Assembly (NCBI RefSeq): GCF_050948175.1
Contig: NC_135200.1
Location: 1,798,001-1,862,000, forward strand
Direction of reading: 5' to 3'
Source: Xylocopa sonorina
Taxonomy: Eukaryota > Arthropoda > Insecta > Hymenoptera > Apidae
DNA length: 64,000 bases
Shown here: positions 1 through 11,500 of the stretch, in pieces
Position numbering within the stretch: position 1 is the stretch's first letter
Layout: each line of letters begins with the position of its first letter
Program-made: the position numbers and the translations under genes
Notes under the pieces: model-generated
What the model was told of the DNA's origin: nothing
Seen by the model: only the letters and a program-made list of their open reading frames with translations
Databases searched by the model: none

Positions 1-1766
1 GACCGATAGTTTTTTCGAAACGAAAAAAATGTTACTTAAACATTTTAAAACATTCACTCGAAAAATCCAAGAAAAGGTAATCGGCACAAGTACGTTACCA
101 CTTGCAGGGTTTCAGGTGGTCACTGCCTATGAATTTTAAAACGTGCTGCTTACCTGACGCAAAATTTAACTTTGCGTTGGAGAATTAATGTGTTACGAAT
201 TTAACGAAATATTGATTCGTTTGAGAAGCTTCAAAATTGTTAAACATTGTATGAACATATGTAATGTATAATATAACAGAAATATTCGAACGATAACGGT
301 ATGGACACGACTTAATTCATTTTAACGAATGACAAGGTATCATAAAAACCATTAAATAACTTTCACCTACACTTAAGGTTATACAACACATATTTATCGA
401 TAATTTGAAAAATTCTTTTCCGTCTGATATTTACTAATTATGATACTATCGGATAATGTGGACGAAACTTGGATTACCAAGTCTCGAAGCAAACGCTATT
501 CATTACCGTGCAATAATATTCATTCACCCCGCTACAGAGACAGCGAAACAGCTTATGTCATAAATTTCCCCAGCAAAACAGGCGTGTCTCGCCTTTTTGT
601 ATCAGCCAGCTCGCAGGGCGAAGTCCAAGTCGACGAGGACTGGCTGGCGAGGTATAAATTTCGCAGACTCCACGCGATACGGTTTATTCAACGGTGTCTT
701 TCGGCGGGCGCTCGCTGAAAAGCCCCCCCACCATCTTAACCTGGTGAAGTAGGCAAACACGCTTCCGGGCAAGTTGAATAAGACGCGTCTCGCCAAGCTG
801 CGGGACGGTCCTCTCGTACGTAGAAGCATAATTTCAACACCCGTCACGGGAATTATTGTGTTAAAAGGGGCTAGTCTTGTAGCTGAATACGTTCAAAGGA
901 ACGTTCAGTTCACGCAGGGAAACGAATAATTTGAGGTACGTGACTGAATGTTTAACAAATCCTGACTGTGAAAAGAGTTTAAAAAAACAGTCGTGAAAAT
1001 GTTCGAAAAAGAAGAACGAGAGAAAGAGAGGGAGGGTGTATGAATCGTAAAGAGAGGTCGGAATCGGATGCAAATCCTTTCACGGGACGGTTGTCACCAT
1101 CGTAATTTTGAAAGTTACGGAACTTTGCTTCTTCCATCCAAATATTGCCGTGAATATATAAGGAATCTGAATAGATGCGCCGAAGGTGGTAAGATCGCGA
1201 CCGGTTTCATTTCATCACGTACGCGCAAACACTTTCGTATATTATTACGAATTTTGACACGTTTCTAGAGATCGAGTGAAACGAACGGAACTTGGGTGCG
1301 CAGTTTTCCCACTAATCTAAAGGATCCATTTTCCAGCTACACGTATAATACAGATATTCTACGAATAGTTAACATAATTTAATGATATTCATTTACGTAG
1401 GTGTAAAGGATCATTGGCTTATGTACACTTGGCCTGTTTAGAAAGATGGTTGAATCAGACCTGCCGCTCTTATTGCGAATTATGTCGCTACCACTTCAAT
1501 GTCATCGAAACACCCCGTTACCGTTGGTAAGCACGAAATTTTTATTACATTTACGCTTGTCTCGATCGTTAAAACTTTCTGCTTTACAACTACCATTACT
1601 TACCAACGGGTATTGGTTTTCTTTTCAAAATTTATGGAGCAAAAAAATGTAAATGAAAGATTATTTAATAAATGTTGCTCCAATTGGTGCTCCAATTCTA
1701 TTTTCTAATTTCGAGACTAACGCATGTAAATTCAACTTGTTTTCGACTTGTATAGTGATCACTTTT
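1..1766. other. Gene-free stretch
   Basis: No domain, splice-supported exon or RNA gene was recognised here. The DNA is AT-rich apart from a more GC- and CpG-rich patch at about 600-860. In that patch open frames overlap on both strands (440-718 plus, 602-847 minus), which is what base composition alone produces. Both translations lack any recognisable family signature. A purine-rich run lies near 1000-1040. Confidence 0.6.
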
Positions 1767-1902
1767 ATGGGAACCTTCAGGCCAGAATCGTTGAGAATAT
1801 GGATTAGCCATCCCAGAAATCGTAGAAACGTACAGTCAGATTTGCTTATCTTCACATTACTTTCCGTCGTTACGGTGGGTTTGGTAACTGTTTGCCTTTT
1901 AG
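1767..1902 (+). CDS. Candidate first coding exon of a small membrane protein (exon A)
   Basis: The ATG at 1767 opens a frame of 45 codons plus one base. It ends at a good donor, TTTTAG|GTAAGC, with GT at 1903. The protein starts with a short basic stretch (about residues 5-20) followed by a hydrophobic segment, LLIFTLLSVVTVGLVTVCLL, long enough to span a membrane as a signal anchor. The exon ends in phase 1 and the next candidate exon opens in phase 1, leaving a 151-bp intron, a plausible size for an insect. The final residues (VTVCLLG) resemble the end of the hydrophobic segment in the next exon (VTTVYLLG). I do not recognise the family. The model rests only on splice signals, phase agreement and hydrophobicity, so it may be chance. 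Confidence 0.25.
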
Positions 1903-2053
1903 GTAAGCCAACTAGCAATAACAGATAGCGGAACGAATTTATCTGGAAATTTTACGTAAAATACCGTACGAATACCAAATTTTTACCTTCAATTTATGCT
2001 TGTTACAGTTTTACTTAAGCTACAAACGATAATGTATTTCTGTTCAAATGCAG

Positions 2054-2271
2054 GTATGCAATATTTCGTTATCGAAGGAAAGAAAATTGGAATTTCGAAA
2101 CTCTGGACAAGAAGAGCTGTTTGGTTTTTTCTCATGATCGTTCTGCTCGGTTATGTTACAACAGTTTATCTACTGGGAAAAGTAACTATCTCTCTGATTC
2201 ACGATAAAATCATGTGTCGGATGACACTTTGTCTTGTCTGTTTATTAAATAGTCATCGAATTATTATATAA
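2054..2271 (+). CDS. Candidate second exon of the same small membrane protein (exon B)
   Basis: A convincing acceptor, TTCTGTTCAAATGCAG, ends at 2053. The open frame then runs to a stop at 2269-2271. Joined to exon A it restores a Gly codon and keeps frame, giving about 117 residues in total. The exon has a basic patch (KLWTRR) and then a hydrophobic segment, AVWFFLMIVLLGYVTTVYLL, so the joined product would have two membrane spans and possibly a weak third near the end. A donor-like GTAACT at 2182 could instead end this exon in phase 0. That phase differs from the end of exon A, so A and B could not be simple interchangeable exons sharing one downstream exon. No polyadenylation signal was seen just downstream. 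The function is unknown. Confidence 0.22.
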
Positions 2272-4856
2272 TGTTTGTGCAAAAACTACAGAAACATGAA
2301 AAAAGTGTCATTTCTCACCTTAGCAAAAAAATTTCGTTTTCCTGTTGTTTCTAACGGAGATTCGCTGTCTCAAATACTGATTAGCCGGAATGTTACAAGT
2401 ACTAACCAACAATAGTGCAGCGTCGCAAAGAAACGTCTTTAACTCTTGTCTCAGGAGACGGATAGCGGTCTCGCAATTAACCGGTCGGCTGGTGCTGGTG
2501 CACGCGGATTAGCTTTACAAGCGAGCCATAAACCTGACAATAAGTTCTGCATTTATTCTAGGCCACGATACGAGTCTCCGAGAAGAAAGCAATTGTCGTG
2601 CCAAAAAGCATTAAAAACTTTCTTCTCACACGCACGGAGCACAGTTTCCCGAGGTGTGCAATTTTTTGCCGCGCTATTTATGTTCATAGACAGCGATGCT
2701 AACTAAGTAACGTAGTTCCTAACAAGTTTTCTAAATGGCCGCGACGTAATCTCGAAAACTTGCGAGTTTTACGTGTCACCCGCGAACAACACTTTTTGCG
2801 AAAGAATTCAGCAGGCTTATTCCTGCCATGAGTAATTCCCTTAATGGCGCCGCGACTCGTCCTCTTTTGCCCGCAATTTTAAATCCGTCCGGGTCTATCC
2901 GGTAGATTGTCACACTTGAGACAACTCGAAACTTGCCACCTTAGTTCGTATCCGATCGTATGCCTACTTTAAATATACGGACATTACGTCCGCGTTTACG
3001 TCCGCGTGGTCTAAAAATTACGCGATGCTATCTAATAATACGATTTTTTAATTTAATATTCCACCTCGAAGTTACAACTAGTTTTAAAAGGTCACATACG
3101 GTTTTCCAACGTCAAAGAAGTATAAGAAACGTATAGAACTCCACATAAAATAGAGTGAACGACCAATTCACAGGCACTTCGCAACACCAATTTTATTCTA
3201 CGATACATTGAAAACGGAGAACGATGCGAATCGCCATCTTTCACTTGTAACCCCCCGAAAATATAACCTTATACTATGAAATAAGGATTCCTATTAGCGT
3301 CCGTGGGTTTGGATCGCAGAAATTTTGCTGCACTTATCGCTTCATGTATCGAGAATATCGTTCGCGGGTAAAAATGTCGCAAACGGTGTGCAACTCCGAT
3401 TGGGACAAAGCATTTGAAAGTAGCTCCGAGGCAGGTCTAGGTCGGTGGCCTTTACGACGCGACGCGACGCGACGCGACCGTCTGACAGTCTTTCACGGTT
3501 TATGTTTATGCGACGCGAACCCGCGGACCCAGATAACAAGCTGCCTCGAAGCGAATACATTAAGCAGCGGCGCAAAGGTGAAACAGGGTGAGCCAACGCG
3601 TTCCACCCTCTGAATGCGACGCGTCAACCGAGTGAACCGTAACAAACGTGCCGCGACACACTCTTTCTAGGCTAAGGGAATAAATCGAGAAACACGACGG
3701 AGGCGCGAGCGCCACCCTTTCTGAGCGGAACGACAATTATTCGCTTCCTTTCTCGCTTGGTTACGCTCGGATTATTTCGCAAAATAATTCCATTCTGAAT
3801 AGGCCAGATGCATCTATCTAAGAGGAAAACGGTCACTTTTTGCGGTAAAGTTCAATTTAAATAGCGTCTAGCAATTCGAGCTTCCGTTCTCAGTTTTATA
3901 GAAATGTATATTAAGGAAAACTTTATTCGTCGAGGCATTGAGTGTTTCCAATTTTTCAACCGCTTGCATGAAGTTCACGGAAAAATAATTGCGACGAGGT
4001 GAATTAACAAGTGTCCAAAGATGGTCCAAAAGTAAACTTACCACAAAGTCTAACTACAAAAAGTGGTTGGTCGGAGGAATATCGACACAGGAGCCACGAG
4101 AAGTTCAAAAGATCGACGCTGAAGGGTTCTTAATAGGAGCACGACAAGTTGCTTTATGTAGCAAGTAATGCAGTAACGTCAATCAACGCATTGTAAAACT
4201 TGCTCTCGAATTTAACGCCAGTGAAAATGTCTCAAAAAAGCGAACAAGAGGCGCAGCATCGTTAATTAAAATTCTCAATGAACGTTCGAGACGTCGCGTA
4301 AGAGGAAATGATCTCTTTAAGGCAGAAAATTACACGTCGGGTTCTGGTAACGTCACTAGAGCGCAATCTCGTCCAACTCGAGCTTGTTAAGAATAAACTC
4401 TTGTAAAATTGTTTCGATTAGACAGGGGACAAAGTGGTGAGTAATATGAAAACCAGAGAGGGGAGGGACCATGGAAATGGCAAGTCGAGTTGAGAAAGAA
4501 GCAGCGTGTTATTGAAATGCAGAGAGCTAAGCTGTATCAGGAATAGCTGAATGTTCCTTTGATCCTTTTGAGCTCGCTTGCGGTTGATAGAGGCCGTAAA
4601 AATACAAGGAACCCGCTACGGAATTTCCGCTGTCACTTTATACTTGACATTACACAGCTTACGTCCAACATTTCCTGATATTGGTTACCGATATTTGATA
4701 AATGACGATGTACTGAAAAACATGTACCCCCATCATCAGATACATACAGTAGGTTTCCATCACCGAATTTTTCAACATCAATCGTATCAACGATTTAGAA
4801 ACTACAATTTCTTCCAATTGTAGGAATAGGAGAAAAAGAATTGTTCGATTGGATTG
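2272..4856. other. Gene-free stretch
   Basis: No gene was recognised. The segment at 3340-3680 is CpG-rich and holds the GACGC pentamer array. The overlapping two-strand frames there (3342-3596 minus, 3344-3613 plus) are best explained by composition. The rest is AT-rich with scattered CpG-rich patches. Confidence 0.55.
3456..3478. repeat. GACGC pentamer tandem repeat
   Basis: Four complete GACGC units in a row (3456-3475) followed by a partial unit. All units are identical. The array is very CpG-dense, so methylation or slippage could make it variable. Confidence 0.85.
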
Positions 4857-4935
4857 CGTAAAGACTGGGAGATTCGAATCCAGATCTTTTTAGTTTTTCG
4901 GGCGTTTGTTTTAACCGTTAAGCTAGCCAAGGTTC
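4857..4935 (-). repeat. Degenerate tRNA-like segment (tRNA relic or tRNA-derived SINE head)
   Basis: Read on the minus strand, TGGCTAGCTTAACGG resembles a Pol III A box (plus positions 4915-4929), and GGATTCGAATC, about 34 nt further on, resembles a B box (plus positions 4871-4881). This is the spacing of a tRNA gene. The T-loop core TTCGAAT is intact, but the T stem pairs badly (A opposite C next to the loop), and the D stem and acceptor stem do not close. It is therefore not a functional tRNA as it stands. A decayed tRNA gene or the 5' head of a SINE are both possible. No 3' SINE tail was identified. Confidence 0.42.
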
Positions 4936-7900
4936 ACCAGCGATTCTTCTCTTTGGAAATATAAACGCAAACAGAACGCAGACTCTACACAATTTTTACT
5001 TAACACGTTTTCCTTCCTACTTTCAGGTTCATTCAAAAATATCTATATTTCTATAAACTGTCGTTTACGCACAAATTAGAAAGAAGGTAGTTGCAGAAGC
5101 CATTCTAAAAGAGTTATATATTTGAAACAAGACTTTGCATCGTTACATCAGTACATAGTTGAGGAATTGAGGACAAACGATAAGAGTCCATTTCTAATAG
5201 ATTTTCCGATAATATCATTTTGCTGCTTTCAAGATGTACAGCTATTAATTCAAAGGTAAAGTGCGCCAAGTAATATACTAGTCCCTCGAAATTGAGTTTA
5301 ATAGATGCAAGACAAGAAGTAGGGATGAATGACGAAAATAAAAAAGATGAACATGAATGGTGAAGAGGAAAACTATAATGAACGAACGTTCTCCTTTGAA
5401 TTCTTTCTCATTCCTTTGCAAGGATTTTCACTTTAATTCTATACTTGCAACAGAACTGGAGATTAGTGATAATGGTTTTTAGAAGACTTTCTGAAACTTT
5501 ATGGAAGTCAACAAAACCATTCATTCACAGCCTAGACGAAATGTTTCTACGTATCAATTTACGAAACGGACCATAAGGATTCACCTGACTCGCGGTCTTA
5601 TGACGCATAATTCAAGTAGAAGCATCCAATTAACACAGATAGCAGCGAAAAAATTGAAACAATAGCGCAACTGCTAAGAAGATCGCGGCAAACGCTCGAA
5701 GCGGTAAAGTATAATATCAGTAAAGGAACGATGGAAAAATCTTGAACAAAATCTTTTACGGGTGTGCATAAATCCAATTCCCGTCGAACAGTGCTTGTTT
5801 AATTAAGAATTACGATCGAGAACACGTGACAGCGCGGAATCAGTTTCTCCGGGATTTCGATCGAACCGGCCCGAAACCTGCCCACTTCTAACCTACTCTA
5901 GTGTCTACTAGATATAAATTAGTCTTAATTTATAGAGCGAACTGTCTTATGCTCGTGACAGCCGAAACGTTCTAGATAATTTAAATGTCGAAAAAAAGTA
6001 CTCGTACAGATTTGGTCTCTACTTCTTCCACCGTGGTCAATTAATTTTTCCTTTTGTCAGGACCAGCTCTCCCCTTGGTACAGGTGGTGGAAAAGCATCG
6101 TGAACGTCAGGCTTGTCACGGACTCTCAATTACTCAGAAGACCATCGGACGAGTCTTTCCAATTGCACGAGAATCGAACGATGAGTGCTATCGTTTTGTC
6201 GAACACTAGGTTTGTACGCCATAGATATGCTATTTTTTATAATTATTATTACCACAGTAGCGATTGTAACGAAGTTGTAACGGAGGATTATCAATGCCGG
6301 CAATAGCGTAATTACTCTTTTTCGATCGATCGTTTGTTGCTTTTCTCAGACACACCAGTAGCCCTCGGCACCAATAAAGAAGTCAGAAAGTGATATACTT
6401 TGCGCGTCATACCTTGTAAATGCGGCAATAACACCACAAAGGTCGAACAATTTGAAATGTACTTTGAAATATAATAAATCTTGCCGTTTGAATTGAAATA
6501 AAGCATTTAGGATAATTTTGTACAGCCTTAAATTAAACGTCCCACAATTTTTAATACAAAAGCACAAAACCTTGTATTAAGAGAGATGGAGAGATAGAAT
6601 AGTTATTAACTTTCGCAAACTGTGCAACAGACTGTACGTTGCAAGCAACCGTAATAGAAGAAAATTTGAATATTTTTATTCGGATCGTGTAGATTTCATA
6701 CAGATAACCATGAGTGTTTCTGCTTAGCCTCGAAACATATGATAATAGCTCGATATAAATAGTTGGCGAGGCTCCAAATTAGTTAATTGCTAGATCATCA
6801 GCAGTTGCGTTCTCACTTCGCGATCACCTTTGGATAAGTTAATTTTTTCAAAGCAAAAGATATGTATATTTTCATGCGATTTATTCGATTCGTCGCCTTC
6901 GGTTAACCAGTGTTTGGGTCTTGCTTGTGAGATTAAAACTTACCCAACAACGGAAACAGTTCTGAAATGACGAGTGGAATAACGGGATGAGTAAGGTCTG
7001 AAGAAGAAGTTCAGTTGCCACTAGAAGCATTTAAAACTATGCTGTCTAACAAGTGTCTTTATTCAAACGACTAATAGCTTTAATTAAAAGAACCGTTGTG
7101 GAGGATACACAAAAACATTTTTTTCTTTGTATTTTACTGGTATTAAAATCTATTTAAATTATTGTGTTGTAGGCAGAAGGTAAGAGTTTAGGGGTTTTAG
7201 AATCCATGGTTCTGTTAGGCAGCCATGTCGATTGCAGTGAAATCTCCGCCCCGGAAGGAATACGACCTTATCGGGAAAGAAAAGTGGAGGTGAGAAACAT
7301 CTACCGACTTTCCTACTTTCGGGGAAAATAAGGACGAAGACGCGGTGAACAACAGAACAGTTTGAAATAAAAAGTTTCAACTCAGAGTTAGTAGCTAAAT
7401 TGATCTTAATACGAGTAAAATAAAACAAAAAAAAGGTTATACATAGCATATCCTACACGACGCTAAGAAATTAGTCGTCTAAATTGTTACGAGCAATGGA
7501 GTTGGTCATTCAGGGAAACACCGCTCCCATGGGCCAGCCATTTGGGGAAAGGACCGAAATGGAGAATGCGATGTTAATTAAATTCTAAATTGTAAATTGT
7601 AAATGAACATCAGAATCGATTCAGATTTAGTAAGAAGAAATTAGTATTGGTATCAGAACTTTTAATTATAGAATTTAGTAAGCAGATTGATTTCTAGTTA
7701 AATAAAATAAGTTCAAATTAAAGTAGGATACAATATTTAGTCAATTATTGGCATGTTAGAATCAACCAGCTACCTAAATGCAGCCAATCATACCAATATC
7801 GATATCATTGGGTGGTCCTTCCAGCTATCAGACGGCACCTAGTGTACTTAACACAAATAATGGAGAGATTTCAAATGTGTTAAGCCTCTCGGCTTTTTCA

Positions 7901-8460
7901 AGGTTGAAAAGTCACCGGCTGAGCTTAAATATAAAGGAGGGGATAATATAGATGAGGGATAGTAGTGCGTAGGTAAAGGGAAAAGGCTGGTAGACCCACT
8001 TTATGAAACAGGATAGGAAAGGAAGGAACAATATGAATCGGGCTCACTCGTTAATCGCTTGTTATGTTGTCTCACGCTTGAGCTGTCTAACCCCCTTCTC
8101 CCTCGCCCATCACGGCGAAGTACAAGCTACTCGATCCAACCGAACCTCGCACTCGGGGAGTGGAGTGAAGAGGGGCCAGATAAGGAACTCCCGATGGCCC
8201 GCGGGCATCCGCGCGTGCAACACAAGTCAATCGGTAAAGTTATTAGGATAGATTTCCTAACAAAATGTTTATAGTGGCAACACGAATTTCAACTGGAAGT
8301 AACGACGATTTGTTCTTAAAAATATATTTTCCATGATATCAGTAATACCCAGGCATTTCAAACTTAAAAAGAAAATTCTGCGTCGATGCGATAGAGCAAA
8401 CCGTCCGAGTTACATATCTCTAATTGGAATCCGATCCACGGATAAAGGGAGAGAAACGGG
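4936..8460. other. Gene-free stretch
   Basis: No gene was recognised. A TATAAATAG motif at 6754-6762 lies in AT-rich DNA with no coding frame after it. Positions 8040-8230 are GC-richer, with two overlapping plus-strand frames (8003-8251 and 8059-8274) that carry no recognisable motif. Positions 7500-7980 look compositionally different from their flanks but gave no identifiable element. Confidence 0.5.
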
Positions 8461-8464
8461 GAGA

Positions 8465-8530
<66 letters not shown>
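8461..8530. repeat. GA dinucleotide microsatellite with GACA tail
   Basis: An uninterrupted GA run of 25 copies (8469-8518) preceded by imperfect GA/GGA units and followed by three GACA units (8517-8528). The run creates artefact frames coding for Arg-Glu or Leu-Ser repeats on both strands, which should not be annotated as proteins. Confidence 0.97.
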
Positions 8531-11500
8531 GGTAGCATCGAAACTCGATAAAAAAGAAAAGAAAAACCAACAGACGTGGGAAAAAAAAAAGAATGCCATG
8601 GGCAGTTGTGTGTTGGCCAAATTTTCTTATCGCGGGAATAAATCGGAGAGCTAAAGCCCGGCAATTAGCAGTAAATATTGTTCACCTCGTTCTGGATAAT
8701 CCGTGCTTAAACGGCGGCCGGTTCGTTCGACTTTATCCGGTAGTTAGTTAAGCTCCAACAAACCAATTACAGTGTCCCACGTCCTACGAAGGAGGACTGA
8801 CTATCGTTGGATCAGGGACGAAGTGAACTGCGCGGTTAGCTTGACACTAAGTGCGGAACAGCTGATCCTTAATGACCAATTCGCGGAATTAACCCGTGTA
8901 ATTAATGGTAGCACCGACGAGCCGTTTACGATCTCCAGTTACCGGCACTTTGACACGTGCCATACCGATCGTTAAATATCTACGCGATTGATCGCAATCG
9001 GATTTTGGCGCCGAGGATGAATCGTTGTTAACTGCAGATGCGACTTTATTTAAAAATATTCGACAAGTTCGATTAATTAATTTTTCACGAGTAACCAGCC
9101 AGCCATTAATACAGAAGGTAGCGAGCATGTTAATTAATCTAATTAATTTTCAACCTTAGTAGAAACATAGTGGCAATTAGTTAGTTTAAGTACTATTGTT
9201 TATATTCGGCGTCTCGGTCTTAGTCAACCCGTATTTTTGTCATATTTTAGTTACCGCCTCTTCGCCGTGCAGTTAGCGAGTTTGATGAGTATGTATTTAC
9301 CGATGTGAAATTTGACAATGCAGCGGGATTTCCGCTGGGTCACAGTCACGGACACATCTGTCGAACTTTTTATTTCTAGCAAAGAATGCGCTTAAAAATA
9401 ATTTAAGTATAGACTCGCGTAGAAATAATAAGAAAAAAAAATATTTGTCTTCACGAATAACAAATAACATCTTCATCTTTCGTATCGGAATTTACCATTT
9501 TATTCGGTCCATTAATATTTTCCAATTTATTCATTGCTATGCGAATTCTTGAAGATTGATAGATACTTGAAGGCAAATTCTCTAAAACATTATGTTTCGT
9601 AGTTTAAAGAAATTTCTAACTCATTACTTTCGGGCAAGTATGTATTGATAGATAACAAAATCTCTGCGTCATTTCGAGAAAGGATACACGTTTACATTCC
9701 ATCACAATAATTTTGCGAATAATTTCGTTTCCAACGTGAAATAGCAAATGAGAATGCGTCGCCCACATATATTAATGATGGGTTTGAAATGGAAATTAGA
9801 TGGGTTTTAACACGAACGCGACTATATTTCGTATCTTTTTTGCTGGTTGTGAATTTATAATTAAGCGCGCAGATGAATTTATTTTTTCCGTGTGAATTGC
9901 CGCAACGATTGAAAAATTTGAATCTCGACGAGAAACGTTATTATTTTTACGATCCATTTATTAACATAAGCAGTCATAAACGTTGCAGTCATAAATTCGC
10001 ACAAGGATTTAAGTGAAATCGAGGCTTGACATTAATTTTCGAGATACTCAGCTGCGGCGATACGAGGTGAAATAATGAAAATCGGGAAAGGAACGAATCG
10101 AATTGAAGAAATGAAATATGAATACCATATACGAAACATTTTAATAACCGCGAGCAAGGTGCGGTTCATCCTGAAAAAAGAGAGGATGAAAAAAGAAAGA
10201 CAAGAAAGAAACAGAAAGAAAAAATGGAGTTGACCATAGATTTTCAAGGATTAAACTGTGCTTTACCGTAACCAGAAGAGACCGAAATAAAAGGGGCGAT
10301 ATATAATGCAGAATATCGTTCCCTGTTTCGCGTATATCAACGTTTTTACGCCGATTGAGTCGTTCTAGTGCAAAAGAACGTTCTCGTTTTAAATGCATTA
10401 ACAAGCCTTTCTCCGTTAATATCCAGAATCGTCTATGCTAAGAAGTAACGTGACAACGTTTTTGTCAAACTTTGAAGTTTCCACCGTGCACGACGAGTCG
10501 TGCAATTAGAGCTAGAAAGCAGAGAGTAGATACTACGTACCAAATTCACGTTGCACGAAGGTATGTAATTTACCGACAAGCACGCCGCGCTTGCTCCGTG
10601 TATGTACACCTGGAAACTTATTTTTTCAAACGGAAACGTTAATAACATGCCTCTGGGTAATCCAGGGCGCTGTGTAAGCTCATTTGGACATTACCGCGGT
10701 GTAATTCACGAACACGGTATATATTTTCTGTTTGCAGACAGGATTTGAAAAAGGCGCACAATGATCCATAATTTTTATTCTTTAAAATATCTTTGATTAA
10801 AATAGGAAAAGTATTTTAAAAACTAATAGATGTCGTTAATTAAAGTTTCATACGGTCCGTAGCTACTTTTGCAAAGTAATAACATTTTTACAATGAATAC
10901 TATATTCAGCTATAAACATATCAATGTGAGAAATAAAAATTGAAAGAAGAAGTGATGAAATTCTTTGAATGAAAATACTACAACCGCTGTCTATAGTTAA
11001 CAAGAACGTACAACGTTTTGAATCGCGTTATTTTATCTTTACACCTGCAATACTCTTTTAATTTCATTAAAATATGGCATGTCTCATTTCATAATAAATT
11101 CCAGAAGAAGGTAATATTTTAAAGCGAATCAAGCGCACCCTGAAATATTTTATTATTTTTTATATCATAAATATGTATTGCATAACAAAGGTAGAATACA
11201 TGTATTAACTTTAAAGGATCGCTATAGGCTTTAAATGTTTACAGTGCTAGGAGCGGCACAGCTTTTGATTAATATGCTAGTTAATTATTCCACCGAGAAA
11301 CTTCATAGTTGAGTGAAAATAATAAAGCTTGTTTTATTATGCAGCCCGGGTCTCATTAATGAATATTCAAAAATTGATGGGATTTCAAATTCACCGAAGG
11401 CTTTAATTATTTTCCGTTGGCGCATCTCTGTCCGCGTTAAACTCGTACAGACACCCAGTAATTTACAAGAAATTTCAAACGCGCCAGCTATCGTGTTACA

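Noticed and set aside
6754..6762. TATAAATAG as a promoter
   Set aside because: No initiator at the right distance and no frame downstream; common in AT-rich DNA.
7748..8260. Possible solo LTR (TGTTAG start and a TATAAAGG word inside)
   Set aside because: No matching CA end, no flanking duplication and no second copy could be found.
8333..8664. Open frames on both strands coding for Arg-Glu and Leu-Ser repeats
   Set aside because: They are translations of the GA microsatellite and have no other content.
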